Positions 36,787 through 49,500 of a stretch of 64,000 bases of DNA are shown here, in pieces. Under the pieces are notes generated by a model that saw only the letters and a list, made by a program, of their open reading frames with translations, ran no database searches and was not told the origin of the DNA. Position numbers and translations under genes: made by a program. Origin of the DNA: Arabidopsis thaliana (taxonomy: Eukaryota; Streptophyta; Magnoliopsida; Brassicales; Brassicaceae); the NCBI RefSeq assembly GCF_000001735.4, contig NC_003076.8, positions 248,001 through 312,000 of the forward strand. The letters run 5' to 3'. Within the stretch, counting starts at the first letter, position 1. Every line of letters begins with the position of its first letter.

Positions 36787-39468
36787 CTGAAGAAAAACAT
36801 ACAAAAATATATATGATAATAATATGTGGTGCGGAATTTTGGTCGTCATAATTTTGTTTATATTTCTTCACAAATTATAGACTGATTTTACATTTTTGTT
36901 CCGGCTTAGTTGAACATATTAGATTTTGCTTTATATAGGTTGAACATATAAGATAAAGGCACCTACATCTACATGATATAGTTCATATATTGATTATATA
37001 TGACTATTAAAAGATATTGAGTATTGAAACAATTTGTGAACGGTTAACGTGTATTGTACAACAAAAAGACTTGATATTAATCAGAATAATAGGAAGAACA
37101 GTAACATTGTTTTGGGTAGAAAGAGTAGTCAAAACAACTTTTGAAAACGAAAATTTGAAACAGTTATATTTATATATTAAGGGAAAAAGAAAGTTGACCT
37201 GACTTGGGCAAGTCATGAATGGTGAACCTAGACCTTCAATTCAAATTCATATTTAAAGAGAGAAAACATTGAAAATTAAGGGTAAAAACTAAAAACTAGG
37301 GAAAAAAAAAAACTACTGTTTGAAGACAAGAAAAGCATCTCAATGATTTTCACGAGATAGGACCTAGAACTTAGAAGTGGACTTTGATTGAGACTTTAAA
37401 TAGGGTGGGCAATTATGAGTCCCACATTGTCGTTTCTCATTCACCAACAATCACCATTTTTTCCTACAACAATAGTATTAGAAGTTTAGAACCGATATAT
37501 TTCTATTAAAACAATAATTTTACCGACCCAACCAAAATTTCTTGACATGATATACACCACTTTTATTGCCAAAAAATAAAATAAAGAGAATATTAATAAT
37601 AACGGGTAAGTCTTGTTCGTTAGGTTCTAAATTAAGTTAATAAAGCTTTTGCATGAATATTTCTTGCATCACTAGCAACCGATGATGCAGAAGAATGCTA
37701 CATAACAACTCACAACACACACATATATAGAGTAACATTAATATGTGATATGATCATCATCACACGCATTGCCTGTTCTTGTACATGAAGCACCACTATG
37801 ATCTTACGCCAAACCTAACTAGTGTCCATGCCTCCATGAGTCCATGGTGTGAAGTAAGTAACGTTCTCCGATGGATTGATGGGTTACATCATAAAATTTT
37901 AGGATTTTACCAAACAAAAATTATTTTAATGATAGTATTGAATCCAGGGTTCAAAAACTAGATATCTAATAAATCTCGAAAGTGTGACCTTGTAAATATC
38001 TCCGCAGTTGAACAAAAAAGGTAAATATCTCCTCGTATTTTGATTTGAGGATCATAATAACGTACTGAAGATAATTTATCTCTCTCTCACTATTTTAAAA
38101 ATATTTGACATATACGCAAAGCTACCCAAACAAAAATTAATATGGTCCCAACGTAATGTTATACAGTTAGAATCGAATTAAATGTATGCAACAAACAATG
38201 GTAGCTGAGGGTATATAACCTAATAAAATAGTTTTCAATGAACAATCTTTTGACAAAAATGTCTGTGTATTACATATAAAGAAAAATCTCTTACTGTTAT
38301 ATATGCAAGATGGGGAATATAGCAAAGTTGGTTCAAATACATTCCTCTTGTTACTGAAAAATTCGCTTTCACCGTATATATAGTTAGTTATAACTTAACA
38401 TTTATAATTTATATATGTACAAACGAAAAATTGATATTAAAAAATGGACCGAAAGAATGATGGAATGGAGGGAAATTGTTCAAAAATATAATGGAGTATT
38501 TATTATCAAATTATACCAAATTAGAAAAAATAAACGCTAAGTTTGCAAAAGAAAGAAAAAAAGTGATTAGTTGGATAAAATTAGATAAAGGAAAAGGGAA
38601 TGGATTTGATGTAATGATAATTACGACAGCATGATTCTCTCAAGTCCTACCTTAATGTCGAAAAAGAAAAGTCATTGAGCTGTCGGATGGTACTCTTTAA
38701 TGATTTCACCAGAAATATTTCTCTATATGTAGAGAAATATTAAAAACTCTACCTAATTATAATTCCAATTTTTACCTCACTTTTTTTTCATTGAACAATC
38801 GGCTACAATTAGTTTCTTATGTTCACACGGCTACAATTAGTTCAAAACAAGTAATTATCAAAAGAAACTGCATATATTAAATTGAGATATACATTAAAAA
38901 AACATATATATACGGAGGAGATTCGTATTATCTATAGCATATGCAACCTAAATTGTACATCGGTGTGGTCTTGTGGTCCTCAAGAACATTATTATAAAAA
39001 TGTGTGTGCATATACGCAAACACACACACACACATTCACTTTCTTTAGAGGTTTTTGGGTAGCATGTTCATGGGTCAGCATGCTGTCTCCATTATCTTTT
39101 TGATGTATATTTAGGTTTCATTGTGGGAATTCAAAGAAATGTTGTTACCTGGTAATTAGAATCACAACAAAAGTAAATATGGTGAATTATCAATTTGGAA
39201 TCACGTTTTCAAATATCAAACCTACAAGATTTTTCTTATAAAAATAACATCTGCAAGATTTGCATTCTAACTAGAGAGAGAACTAGTGTCATGTAGGTAT
39301 ATATATATATAACAAAATATAGTGACATAAACAACACTCGCACTTTTTTTTCGTCAAGGTATACATATTACATAAAAACAAAAACGTATTTTTTTTTTAT
39401 CCAGACAAATCATACCCCCAAGGTAACTAAAATATTGTTGGGTAATTAAAATAGATATTTCCGTTTGC

Positions 39469-39475
39469 TATAAAT
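39469..39475 (+). promoter_or_regulatory. TATA box of MIR164B
   Basis: TATAAAT in the context GCTATAAATGAG, followed about 30 bases later by a CT-rich tract (39502-39530). This fits a pol II start for the pri-miRNA near 39500. Confidence 0.6.
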
Positions 39476-39501
39476 GAGAAAGCACTTACAACATACATAC
39501 A

Positions 39502-39530
39502 TTCTCTCTTTCTCTCTCTCTCTCTCTCTC
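39502..39530 (+). repeat. CT microsatellite in the MIR164B leader
   Basis: A (CT)n run directly downstream of the TATA element. It is probably part of the pri-miR164b 5' leader. Confidence 0.8.
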
Positions 39531-39559
39531 ATCCCGGCCCAGTTATGTGGTCGGAGAGA

Positions 39560-39770
39560 ATGATGAAGGTGTGTGATGAGCAAGATGGAGAAGCAGGGCA
39601 CGTGCATTACTAGCTCATATATACACTCTCACCACAAATGCGTGTATATATGCGGAATTTTGTGATATAGATGTGTGTGTGTGTTGAGTGTGATGATATG
39701 GATGAGTTAGTTCTTCATGTGCCCATCTTCACCATCATGACCACTCCACCTTGGTGACGATGACGACGAG
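39560..39770 (+). ncRNA. MIR164B: microRNA gene miR164b (precursor hairpin)
   Basis: The mature 21-mer lies at 39586..39606 and begins TGGAGAAGCAGGGCACG, the known miR164 sequence. The star strand lies at 39716..39736 and begins CATGTGCCCATCTTC. The two pair with 2-nt 3' overhangs, three mismatched positions and one G:U pair, as expected for a Dicer-like product. About 110 nt separate them as the upper stem-loop, which includes a TG-rich run near 39671. Outer arms also pair partly. miR164 cleaves mRNAs of NAC factors (CUC1, CUC2, NAC1, ORE1/NAC092 and relatives), controlling organ boundaries, lateral roots and leaf ageing. It stands alone, with no gene within 2 kb downstream or 6 kb upstream. 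The hairpin ends are approximate. From memory AT5G01747. Confidence 0.95.
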
Positions 39771-41893
39771 GGTTCAAGTGTTACGCACGTGGGAATATAC
39801 TTATATCGATAAACACACACGTGCGTGTTTGTGTGTACGAGCTAGCCTAGATCGCGTATTTTGAGGAAGTAGATACCCTCTGCAAAAGTACCTATTTACG
39901 TACGTACGCAAAGGAAGATTAGTCTTGCGAAATAGTATCAGGTTAGTCTAATTAACAAAGCTATATGTGATTATATATATGATCACGCATCTTGATCAGC
40001 GTCGCTTATATATTATATATAATTTAATGTTCATAAACCATATGTGTCATAATGAACATAGTTTCGGTTAGCGAGTATTAGACAGGAGATCCAACTATAC
40101 AATAATACAAGTCTTTTTCTTTTAAATGAAAATTTACTTATGGTGCTAATTCTATTGTCATTAACCGATGTTTCATTTGAGTAACTGTCAATCTGTCATA
40201 TCATTTCAAGCAAAGGGTAAATACTAAAACCCTTTTGGTTGCCCCTTTTTTAGTTATTAATGAGGTTAATAGAGATAATCAAACGATATGATAAATGTAT
40301 AAGATTACCGAGTAAAGATGAGTAATTTAATCGATTAGTGGAGCATGCGTTCATTTTTTTAAGATTATACTTGCTCTTGCTGGTTACCACCTTGTTCGCT
40401 CTTTTACGGGCTTAAATAACATACACATATTATACGTATACACTATCAAGCGTGCGAGATAGACCAAGTTACATGTTAATCTTAATTGTTGAATCACACA
40501 TTTCAGGTTCGTAAGGTCATACCGCTCCTTATCAAATGGTATTCAGTTTTATCTCTCTGATCTCCCTCTTCTTTTAATTGTCTAATAAATTAAAATTTGA
40601 ATTAGAACACATTAATTGGCAATTACAAACTATTATTCTATTCAAGTGTTTTTTTTCAAACAGTTTTACAATTATAAATATGTTATCGGAACGTATGCAT
40701 ATATAATAAGGATATTTCAGTCGAACTAATTATTCTTTTATGTTAAATAGTTGATTATAAATATTCAGATAACTTCTCTGAAATGTATAATTTGTATTTA
40801 ATCTGAAAAATACAGTGTGTAAATTACCGTTTTCGATACATATATTGTTTAGCTCAATGTCAAAATGACATTCATGTCGTGATTATTTACTTTCCAACAA
40901 AAAGAAGAGCTTAGCTTATTAGTTATCATTATATTTTAGATTTTTTTTTTGTAGATGACGATAGCTCCTTTTAGATCACTATTAGTAATCGCAATTAATT
41001 CAATTTGGAGAGAACAACACAGCAAGAGGCATGAAGAAACTCCAATTCCACCAGAGCGTTGCTTCAAAGTTCGAAGTCTCAACAAACATGTTTGGAAACA
41101 CATCTCCTCTATACATAAGCAATGAGACAACAGATATGTTAGATGTATGCAAGTTTTGTTTGCTTCAAGATAAACACAAAAGCAGAATAGTTTTGATTGG
41201 AAAGTTGTTTATCTGAAAACGATTAATCGAGCGATGCTCTTATGTTGTCAGTGGGCTTAGAATATATCTCCCTAGGCCATATACTGGGCTTCACTAATGG
41301 CAACAATATTAAATAGTCAGTTGCCTCAATATCAACGAGTGTTAGGCGGGCCCTTAAATGATTTGAACATTTGATAGATTTTAACAAATGTTATTTGGGA
41401 GACCACAATTGGAGTTTTTTTTTCTTTTCAAATTTGATTTCAATTCTGTAGCAACATGGAAATTAATTAGTATGAAATCTTCGATGGTTGAAAAAAATAC
41501 TAATTTGTAAATTATATGGAAAAGAATCCAAAAAAATATGATTTGACCCATACGTCGGTGTTTGTTGAGTAAAAATCTTCTTTTTTTTCCGTGTTTAAGG
41601 TAACAAAACGCGTCGTCACAGATTTGGACCGTATTAAAAACAATTGACAACCGTGTATCCTCCCTTAATTTATCAATAATGCAACATTTTGATATATTCG
41701 TCTACTTCATCAATAAGAAAAGTGTAACACGGGAAATAATTAAATAGTCTAAATTCTCTTCTGTTTTTTTTGGTTTGTTCTTAGAGGAAATCTTTATCTT
41801 GGAATCTTTAATCTATCTAGAATTAAAAGTTTATGCTCGTAGGATTGTCTACTTTTAAAAGTCAACATATTCGATACAGATATTTTGTATATT
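39771..41893. other. Intergenic region between MIR164B and LOR15
   Basis: About 2.1 kb, AT-rich, with no supported gene. G-box-like cores occur close to MIR164B (CACGTG near 39787 and 39821). TGGGCT/GGGCCC motifs lie near 41250-41355, about 700 bases upstream of LOR15. Confidence 0.5.
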
Positions 41894-41901
41894 TATATAA
41901 A
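41894..41901 (+). promoter_or_regulatory. TATA box of LOR15
   Basis: TATATAAA at this position, 133 bases before the ATG, followed by an A-rich leader. Confidence 0.65.
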
Positions 41902-42033
41902 GTCGAAGACCCTGAAACTTATCTTCACGGCATAATAAGACCAAGAAGAAAAAGAAAACATTAATTTCAACCAAAGCAAAACAGAGAGAAAAAAATAGAG
42001 AGAGTGAATCAATTTCGGTGGAGAAAGAGAAGA

Positions 42034-43109
42034 ATGGAGCAGCCGTACGTGTACGCATACCCGCAAGGTAGTGGCCCCTCGGGAGCTCCGACTCCACAAG
42101 CCGGAGGAGTGGTAGTGGATCCAAAGTACTGCGCTCCTTACCCTATAGATATGGCGATCGTACGGAAGATGATGTCGTTAACGGACGGCAATTTCGTGAT
42201 AACGGACGTCAACGGAAACCTGCTGTTCAAGGTGAAGGAACCGGTGTTTGGTCTCCACGACAAGAGGGTCTTGCTGGATGGTTCTGGTACTCCGGTCGTC
42301 ACTTTGAGAGAAAAGGTCAACAATTTATAGTATTAGTTAAAAAAACAGAGCCGCAAGCACACACACAACATGTATACAAGTATAGATGGGATTTTATTAA
42401 TAAAGTAGTAATAGTTTGTTTGGTGTCGCGTGATGATTGCAGATGGTGAGCATGCATGACAGGTGGCAAGTGTTTAGAGGAGGGAGTACGGATCAGCGTG
42501 ATCTGCTGTACACGGTGAAAAGATCGTCGATGCTTCAGCTAAAGACCAAACTCGATGTGTTTTTGGGACACAACAAAGATGAGAAGAGATGTGATTTCAG
42601 AGTCAAAGGGAGTTGGCTCGAGCGTTCTTGTGTTGTTTACGCCGGCGAATCTGACGCCATTGTTGCCCAAGTATACTATCTCTAACTCTCTTTCCTTCAT
42701 TAAGGGCCCATCCATCTCATTTATCAATGCATCTCACATGTCTCTACACAGTACACATTAATTAGCAATGTTTTAATCTGGTTTTGGTCTACTGCTTTAG
42801 AATCCGGTTTTGATGGACAGGTTTAGGTAGTTTTTGATTTCGGTTTAGATCAAAAGATACATTTATCTTAGCCCATATATTGTATGTTTGATGAAATTGG
42901 GAAGATTTGAGAAATAAAACGGTTTACTAATAGAAAAGGAAAATGGTATGGTGAATGATGGACAGATGCACAGGAAGCACACGGTGCAGAGCGTATTCTT
43001 GGGAAAAGACAACTTCTCGGTGACTGTTTATCCAAACGTCGATTATGCCTTCATCGCCTCTCTCGTCGTCATTCTCGATGACGTCAACCGCGAAGACCGC
43101 GCCGCCTGA
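42034..43109 (+). CDS. LOR15: LURP-one-related protein LOR15 (tubby-like C-terminal fold)
   Basis: Three exons: 42034..42315, 42443..42670 and 42966..43109, giving 217 residues. The frame upstream of 42034 starts only with GTG, so the ATG at 42034 is the start. The LOR/DUF567 pattern is clear: DGNFVITDVNGNLLFKVK, LLDGSGTPVVTLREKM, WQVFRGGS, FLGKDNFSVTVYPNVDYAFI and a final LVVILDDVNRED. The fold is a 12-stranded barrel around a central helix, like tubby and scramblase proteins. From memory the crystal structure of At5g01750 (this locus) is the family prototype. The biochemical role is unknown; the paralogue LURP1 is needed for basal defence against oomycetes. No signal peptide. Confidence 0.93.
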
Positions 43110-43675
43110 GAGAAGAAGATATCACCTTCTCTTCTTCTTAATTATCCATCCATCAATAATGTGCTATTCATCAACCGTTAAAACTTTGTGTGATCATCTC
43201 AGTTGTAAAATAATCAAATCATTGTGCCTGTCCTTGTTGTTTAATGACTACATTTATAACTGTTTTTTCATTAATATCTCCTGCCAACTGTACGTGCATA
43301 TCGTTACAAAAATTTATTTTAGTGACAGACATTTCACGTACTAATTTTTTAGTATAAAAAACACTTATGAGAAATAAATCTACAATCTTTAATACATACA
43401 AAAAACGCAAAAAAAAAGAAGAAAGAAAAATCAAACACAAGCCAATCGCAAAATATTTATTGAAACGGAGCGTCGTCACTTGCAGACTTGCTAATTGCTC
43501 GCAAGAGGTTTGACCGAAGAAAAATAATCAACGTGGCAGTAATTGCTCAAGGAGTGGGACCGGGTGTTACTGAGAAGACATGGCCAAGTGTGAACATATT
43601 TTTGAACGGACGCACGAATTTGTCGGAAAGCTGATTTTTTAAAAAATATATCTCTCCTCCTCTGTGTATGTAATG
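43110..43675. other. Short intergenic region between LOR15 and TOL7
   Basis: Holds the LOR15 3' UTR and the TOL7 promoter. AT-rich; nothing else seen. Confidence 0.5.
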
Positions 43676-43684
43676 TATATATAT
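43676..43684 (+). promoter_or_regulatory. TATA box of TOL7
   Basis: TATATATAT run 69 bases before the TOL7 ATG at 43753. Confidence 0.55.
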
Positions 43685-43752
43685 GGCGGGATAAAATTTA
43701 ATTAGACTCGCCTTGTGGAATAAAGGCATTTTCGACGAGAATTTCTGTAGAG

Positions 43753-46127
43753 ATGAGGCCTTCTTGTGCTTCTTCCTCCTCCTCCTCTGCTTCTCCTTCG
43801 TTGAGGCTATCGTCAGTGACAGTGGCGGTGGACAAAGCCACGAGCGAGCTTCTCCGCACTCCTGATTGGACCATCATCATCGCCATCTGCGATTCTCTCA
43901 ATTCTAATCGCTGGTAAATAAATGATCTTGCTTTCTTATCATGATGATATCCCTATGTTGTTCTCACAATAAATACCCTGACGTTGAAATTTTGTGCAGG
44001 CAATGCAAAGATGCCATCAAAGCCGTGAAGAGAAGATTGCAGCACAAGAGTTCTAGAGTTCAATTACTCACTTTAACGGTACACTCTTTTTTTCTTTTCC
44101 TAACCAACCTGTCTTCTCTCGGTTATAACTACATGCAGCTGCTGACTCCGAATACTATCTTCGTTTCCTTATAGTTGTTGGAGGCAATGCTGAAGAACTG
44201 CGGTGACTTTGTGCATTCTCATATCGCTGAGAAACATCTTCTTGAAGATATGGTTAAGCTTGTCAGGAAAAAGGTTCTTTTTCTTTTATCCTGAGCTCTC
44301 TTGTTAACTTCTCCAAGGCACCCTCTTTTTTAGTTTGTGGATATAATAATAATAATCTTGATATGTGTGAGTGTTGAAAATGTGTGTGAAAGGGTGATTT
44401 TGAAGTAAGGAACAAACTCTTGATTTTGTTGGATACATGGAATGAAGCATTCAGTGGAGTTGCTTGCAAACACCCTCACTACAACTGGGCATACCAAGAG
44501 CTTAAAGTATATATATAACCCACTTTCTTTTCTTTCTTTAGATTATTATTAGCCTCTAGCTCATTCCTTTTGAATCCACAGCGGTGTGGTGTGAAATTTC
44601 CACAACGTTCGAAAGAAGCACCCCTGATGCTTGAACCACCACCTCCAGTGACACAGTCTTCTTCCTCTTCTTCTATGAATTTAATGTCCATTGGCTCATT
44701 TAGAAGGCTTGACGAAACTATGGCTACAGAAATTGAGAGCTTAAGGTAAGCTTTTTTCTTTCTTTCTTTCGCAAACAACCAATCATTTCTAACCTTAATT
44801 ATTTTTAGTTACTTGCATTGTTGATTGATTGTTTCAGCTTATCAAGCCTTGAATCCATGAGAAATGTGATGGATCTTGTGAATGACATGGTTCAAGCCGT
44901 TAATCCTTCTGATAAATCAGTATGTGTGGAATTAATCACTCTGTTTCAACAATACTTAAATCTCTCTAATAATATCTCTGGTTTGGTAAAATATATCATT
45001 TTTCATATGCAGGCCTTAAAAGATGAGCTAATAGTTGATCTAGTAGAGCAGTGCAGATCTAATCAGAAGAAACTAATCCAGATGCTCACTACAACTGCGT
45101 CTGTCTTCTCCACCTTTCTCTACTACATCTTCTTCTTCTTCAGCTTTACTTGTTCTTCTTACCAATAAGACATCTGTTCTGCCTTCTTCTTGCCTGCAGG
45201 GACGAGGATGTTCTGGCACGTGGTCTCGAGCTGAATGACTCTTTGCAGGTAGTGCTCGCTAGACACGACGCTATTGCCTCTGGCGTCTCTCTTCCTTTGT
45301 TGTTGCAGGCCCCAGAGCCAAGAGAGACAAGCTCTTCCCTCAAGACTTGTGGTGCTGCTGCTCTTGAGTCTGCTGACTCTGAGTCTTCTTCATCATCATC
45401 GAGCAGTGAAAGTGAAACAGATGAAGTGGAGGATGTTAAAGATGACTTTATACAGCTAGCCAAAAGGTTAACCATTCACTCACTAACTCAAACACACTAG
45501 TACCTTGCCAGTCACAAACTAGTTTATAGACGACATTCTCGAATTTGCAGGCATGCTCTATTAAATGCCCTACACAGCGATGAAGAAGAAGAAACATTGC
45601 TTCTAGGCAACGACAATGAAAAAACAGCAGAAGCAGAAGCCAAGACACAGTGCAAAGATCTAGCTTTGTTCGACACAACAACAACAACAACCACCAAGTC
45701 AGAGCAGGATATTATTGAACTTCTCAGCCTAACTCTGTCAACAACTGCTCTGCCCTCCCCACAAACGCAACCGCAGACGCAGCACCCATCGTTTTTTGCT
45801 GATGATAATATTCTTATGAACAGCTACGTTGTCCCCTGGGCACAGTCCCAAGAAGAACCACAAGTCCCAAAAATGACTCAGTTTGCTCCATCAGGACCTC
45901 AGTTTCAGCCATGGCCTCTGCAGCAGCAACAACCGTATTCATACGGTTATCCTCAGCCACAATGGAGCGGTGGCCAAGTAAACAGTAATGACACAACATT
46001 CTGGAGCCAAGGAGGCAATGAGAATATGGTCTTTGAGAGAAACTTGCAAGTCTCAAACTCATTTCCTGCTAGAGCCACGGGCACATCCGGTGCTGCTACT
46101 GCGGCTACAGTGGACAGGCAGCCGTAG
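43753..46127 (+). CDS. TOL7: TOM1-like VHS/GAT protein TOL7 (ESCRT-0-like)
   Basis: Nine exons: 43753..43913, 44000..44078, 44175..44273, 44393..44506, 44582..44745, 44838..44919, 45013..45098, 45200..45466 and 45551..46127, giving 542 residues. A Ser-rich lead precedes the VHS domain (about residues 25-160; VDKATSELLRTPDWTIIIAI, VQLLTLTLLEAMLKNCGDFV, VRNKLLILLDTWNEAF). The GAT domain follows (about 205-290; LVNDMVQAVNP, LVEQCRSNQKKLIQML, VLARGLELNDSLQ). The tail has an acidic Ser/Glu run, DLALFD (clathrin-box-like) and a Gln/Pro-rich region. TOL proteins bind ubiquitin on endosomes and plasma membrane and pass cargo to the ESCRT pathway for vacuolar breakdown, standing in for ESCRT-0. It converges on RAPTOR2. 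From memory AT5G01760. Confidence 0.93.
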
Positions 46128-46538
46128 AGGCCATATGTTCCTCCATACAAATTGTTTGAAGATCTTAACGTTTTCCGGAACACAGATGGGGGCGTTAGGA
46201 GTAGCAAATAACTATGTTGTAATTAGGATATAATACTTCCAAAAGACATTCAAATTCTATTAGAAATTGACAAAGATAACTAATAAGACTTTCAAAGTGA
46301 GGCAAAAATCTTTGGAAACATAATATATTTGATAAGGAATAAATAGTTGAAGTTGACACAGAATGACTACTATTTACAAAGCATTTACATGCGTAAATTC
46401 TATTTGGCAAAGCCTCCTCAATTAGTTTTGCTTGGATCTTCTCATCGGAGGCTAGTTAATCAATTCTATAAATAACACCTAATTTTACCCCAACTCCATA
46501 TTCACTTTGCATTTGATTAACTTACTAGTTGTCATGAT
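46128..46538. other. Convergent 3' region between TOL7 and RAPTOR2
   Basis: About 410 bases between stop codons, expected to hold both 3' UTRs. No gene seen. Confidence 0.6.
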
Positions 46539-49500
46539 CTATCTTGGTAATTGTGTGTTGTGGTGGGTGTATAAGGAGACGAAGGAGCCAGCAGCCCCTG
46601 CGGCTAACAACATCTGGTAAGGGTGAAAGGCGAGGCAACTGACTGGGCCAATCTGTTGGCCCATGAAGGAAGTGTGGTACTTTATGATCCCAAGTTGCTC
46701 TCCTTTAAGGCTGAACACTTTTATTAGCTGTTTTGCTGACCCGCTCGCTATGATTGGAGCATGTCTATGAACACCCAATGCTGTCAGTGATCCTCTATGC
46801 GCGTCTATAGTCAGGTATGTCTCCTTTGGTCTTCTCAGATCCAGAAACTGAATGTCACCTGCTTGTGATGCGCTCACAATCTGAGACAACAAACATGTCA
46901 AGTGAGTAACTAAATGCCTTTTGTACTGACTGGCGAGAATCAGAGATTTGGGTGTGTAACCTTTGCTGGATCGAGTCCAGGCTGAAAGCTGAGTCCAACT
47001 ACTTTTTCTACTCGCTGATGAGGCCGAGTGGCGCACACAAGACTATACATTGGAGAAGTGAGATTTCTTCTACTCTTGAACTAATAATCTTTGTTACTAT
47101 GTTTAAAATCCAAAGGTGAGAGAATTAAACAAGCTCTCTAAGGTAACTTACAAGTCAGGTGTGCGAACGTCGTAGAGTCTTACAGATCCATCCGCAAAAC
47201 CAGCAGCAAGTTGACTCCCATGCACTTGAGAAGCCGACTGCAAATAAACACACACATACAAATAAAGAGACTCATCAAGCAAGATCCGACTAGTCCTTGA
47301 GATCCTGTCTTCATTTAGACGAAAAGAAGATCTAGATAGTATCTATTTGTAACACAGATATCCAAGTTTGCATATGCTGGCTTACAAGGGCTGTGACGCT
47401 GCACCCGGATTCAAAGGGCATAGATTTGACGAGCTGTTCTTTATCCAGGTCCCAAACCATGATTGATAACGATTCCCCAGAAACATACTGTAGACACCAA
47501 TAATGCGTCAAATACAAAGTAGATAAGTTTCACAACTCCAAATATAAAATGATAGCATGTTGTTAATGGAGTGGCCATATACCAGGTAACCTGACTGTTG
47601 TTGCCAGTCCACGACAGCGTTCAGGCCACTTGCACCAGGCTTCTGACCTTGGATTGACGAAAACCCTGTGACAAGTTTTTGTCTACCCTTTGTTGCGTAG
47701 TCTTTCCATATACGGACTGATCCATCGCCTACATGAGATTTCAGAACCACAAGTAAGAGCTTTTAACAGCCATACTCAATCAATAACTAACTTGCAAAAG
47801 ACGCTCTGGAAAGAGTTGGAACATTACAAGAGGCAACAAGTAGCAGAGAGTCATCAAGTTCATTGACAAGGCAGAGATTTGAAATTCCTTTGTCAGGAAA
47901 ATCGTTATTGTCAAAGCCATTAAGAAGAGTTGCTTCCTCGTAATTCCACACCCTGACAGGAAAGACAGCTAAACTTAGAGTCCAAGTGTCCAACAGAGGC
48001 AATTAAGTCAAAAAGCAGTTTTTAGATGAGGTATTTGAGTGAATGGAGGATTTCAAGATAAAGCATTTTATAAATGATGGCACTAAATAGATAGCACTGA
48101 TTCAACATGTGTCGTCATCTAGAAATGGTTTTACAACTTCGTGCACCTAAATACCTGGTGTAAAAAATTAGCTTGTATTTGGCCTTACAGGGCTACCGCC
48201 AACCGGATTACATATTGTTGGTTTGAAGTCTATAATTTTAGTTAAGGTAAGAAATTTTTGCATACCTAATCCGTTCATTCTCATCGGCAGCAACTACAAT
48301 AGGAGAAAAAGGGTGAAGGAGGGCCGTCTTTGTTCCCGTTTCAAACTTTGTATCCCAATTAGCAATCGGAATATTGCTGAGCCCGCTTATTGCTGATCGA
48401 TGACAAAAGAAGGTTGTGATACAGTTCAAGTAACTAGTATAGATATAGAACAAGACAAAAGATACACAGATAAAAATAACTTACATGAATGCTGGCATTT
48501 TGCAATATGCTCCAGCGAAAACTTTTTTTTTTCTTCTCTTTGGGCTGCTATCTCTTCATTAGCATCTGCTCCGCCAAGAAGAGGTTTGGAAAAGTGACCA
48601 CAGCTCCAGTTGTAGATAGTTGATTGTGGAAGCAAACTCCGTTCAGACCCGCTTACACCTAAAATCGGATCAGCCAATCCAGAGTCGGGAGAACCCAGCA
48701 GATGAGGTCGGAGCTCTAGCGAACAAACTCTCCTCAGTCCAGTTAAATAGCTTGTTTGCGGAGGGCTTACCGGAGGAGTCCTAAATGTTAACGGTAGGTG
48801 GCCTGTCAACATAAATTTCATGGTTAAGTTACTTAGAAGTTTATAATGGACAAAAACTTCAAGATTCACATCAAATGATGATTTAAAAACACTGCATAAC
48901 CAACTTACCTGTATGCATGTCAAACCAAGAGGATGAGCGAACTAGGCCAGCCAGAGGAGTGTGAGATGCTGATGCTGCTTCACCTGGTCGGCCATTGGAC
49001 TTGGAGGGTTTCGCAACAATTTGTTCAATCCCAATAACAGAAAGCACACGCCGCCCAAGGCTTGCAATACGTGGAGATGGATCTTTAGCTAAGGTAAACA
49101 TAGCTAGAACACTCTGCGAATAGATAGCATTATCCAGCGGTCTTGGCTGATGGACAACTCCATTGCTGACACCATCATGGATGATTCCAACATCAGAATG
49201 CAAGGAGGAGTCATCAGCTAATGGAGATCCTTGCATTAGCCCGGAAAAAGGTTCTTGGAGGCTGCTTGAGATCCTTCCTTCACGAGCCACTGGTTGGCTA
49301 TCAGGGCTAGCTCTAGTCAGAGAACCCATGTCTGAAGAAGCAACTATTGAAGTCCCAGAGTCATGAAACTTGGCCATTGAAGGGAGAGAAGTTCGCAGAG
49401 AATTTTGGGGCTTCCAGTATGAATCTGCAACTGACTTTAGATGTTGTTTGTGTCCAAAAGCAAACCGTGCGAGAGCTGTGAGACAATAACAACATGTTGA

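Larger units (their letters stand above)
33282..39460. other. Gene-poor stretch upstream of MIR164B
   Basis: About 6.2 kb without a supported protein gene. It contains a Site II/telo-box cluster (33898-33954), an (AT)n tract with flanking repeats (36698-36796), a (CA)n run near 39018-39034 and many A/T runs. Short frames have no recognisable domain. The right part is presumably MIR164B upstream regulatory DNA. Decayed transposon fragments cannot be ruled out. Confidence 0.5.

Noticed and set aside
34837..37961. Small frames in the gene-poor stretch as transposon or protein remnants
   Set aside because: No transposase, reverse transcriptase or integrase motif, and no terminal repeats could be recognised by eye.
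45146..46207. Minus-strand frames opposite TOL7 exons 8 and 9
   Set aside because: They are antisense shadows of the Ser/Glu- and Gln/Pro-rich TOL7 tail.
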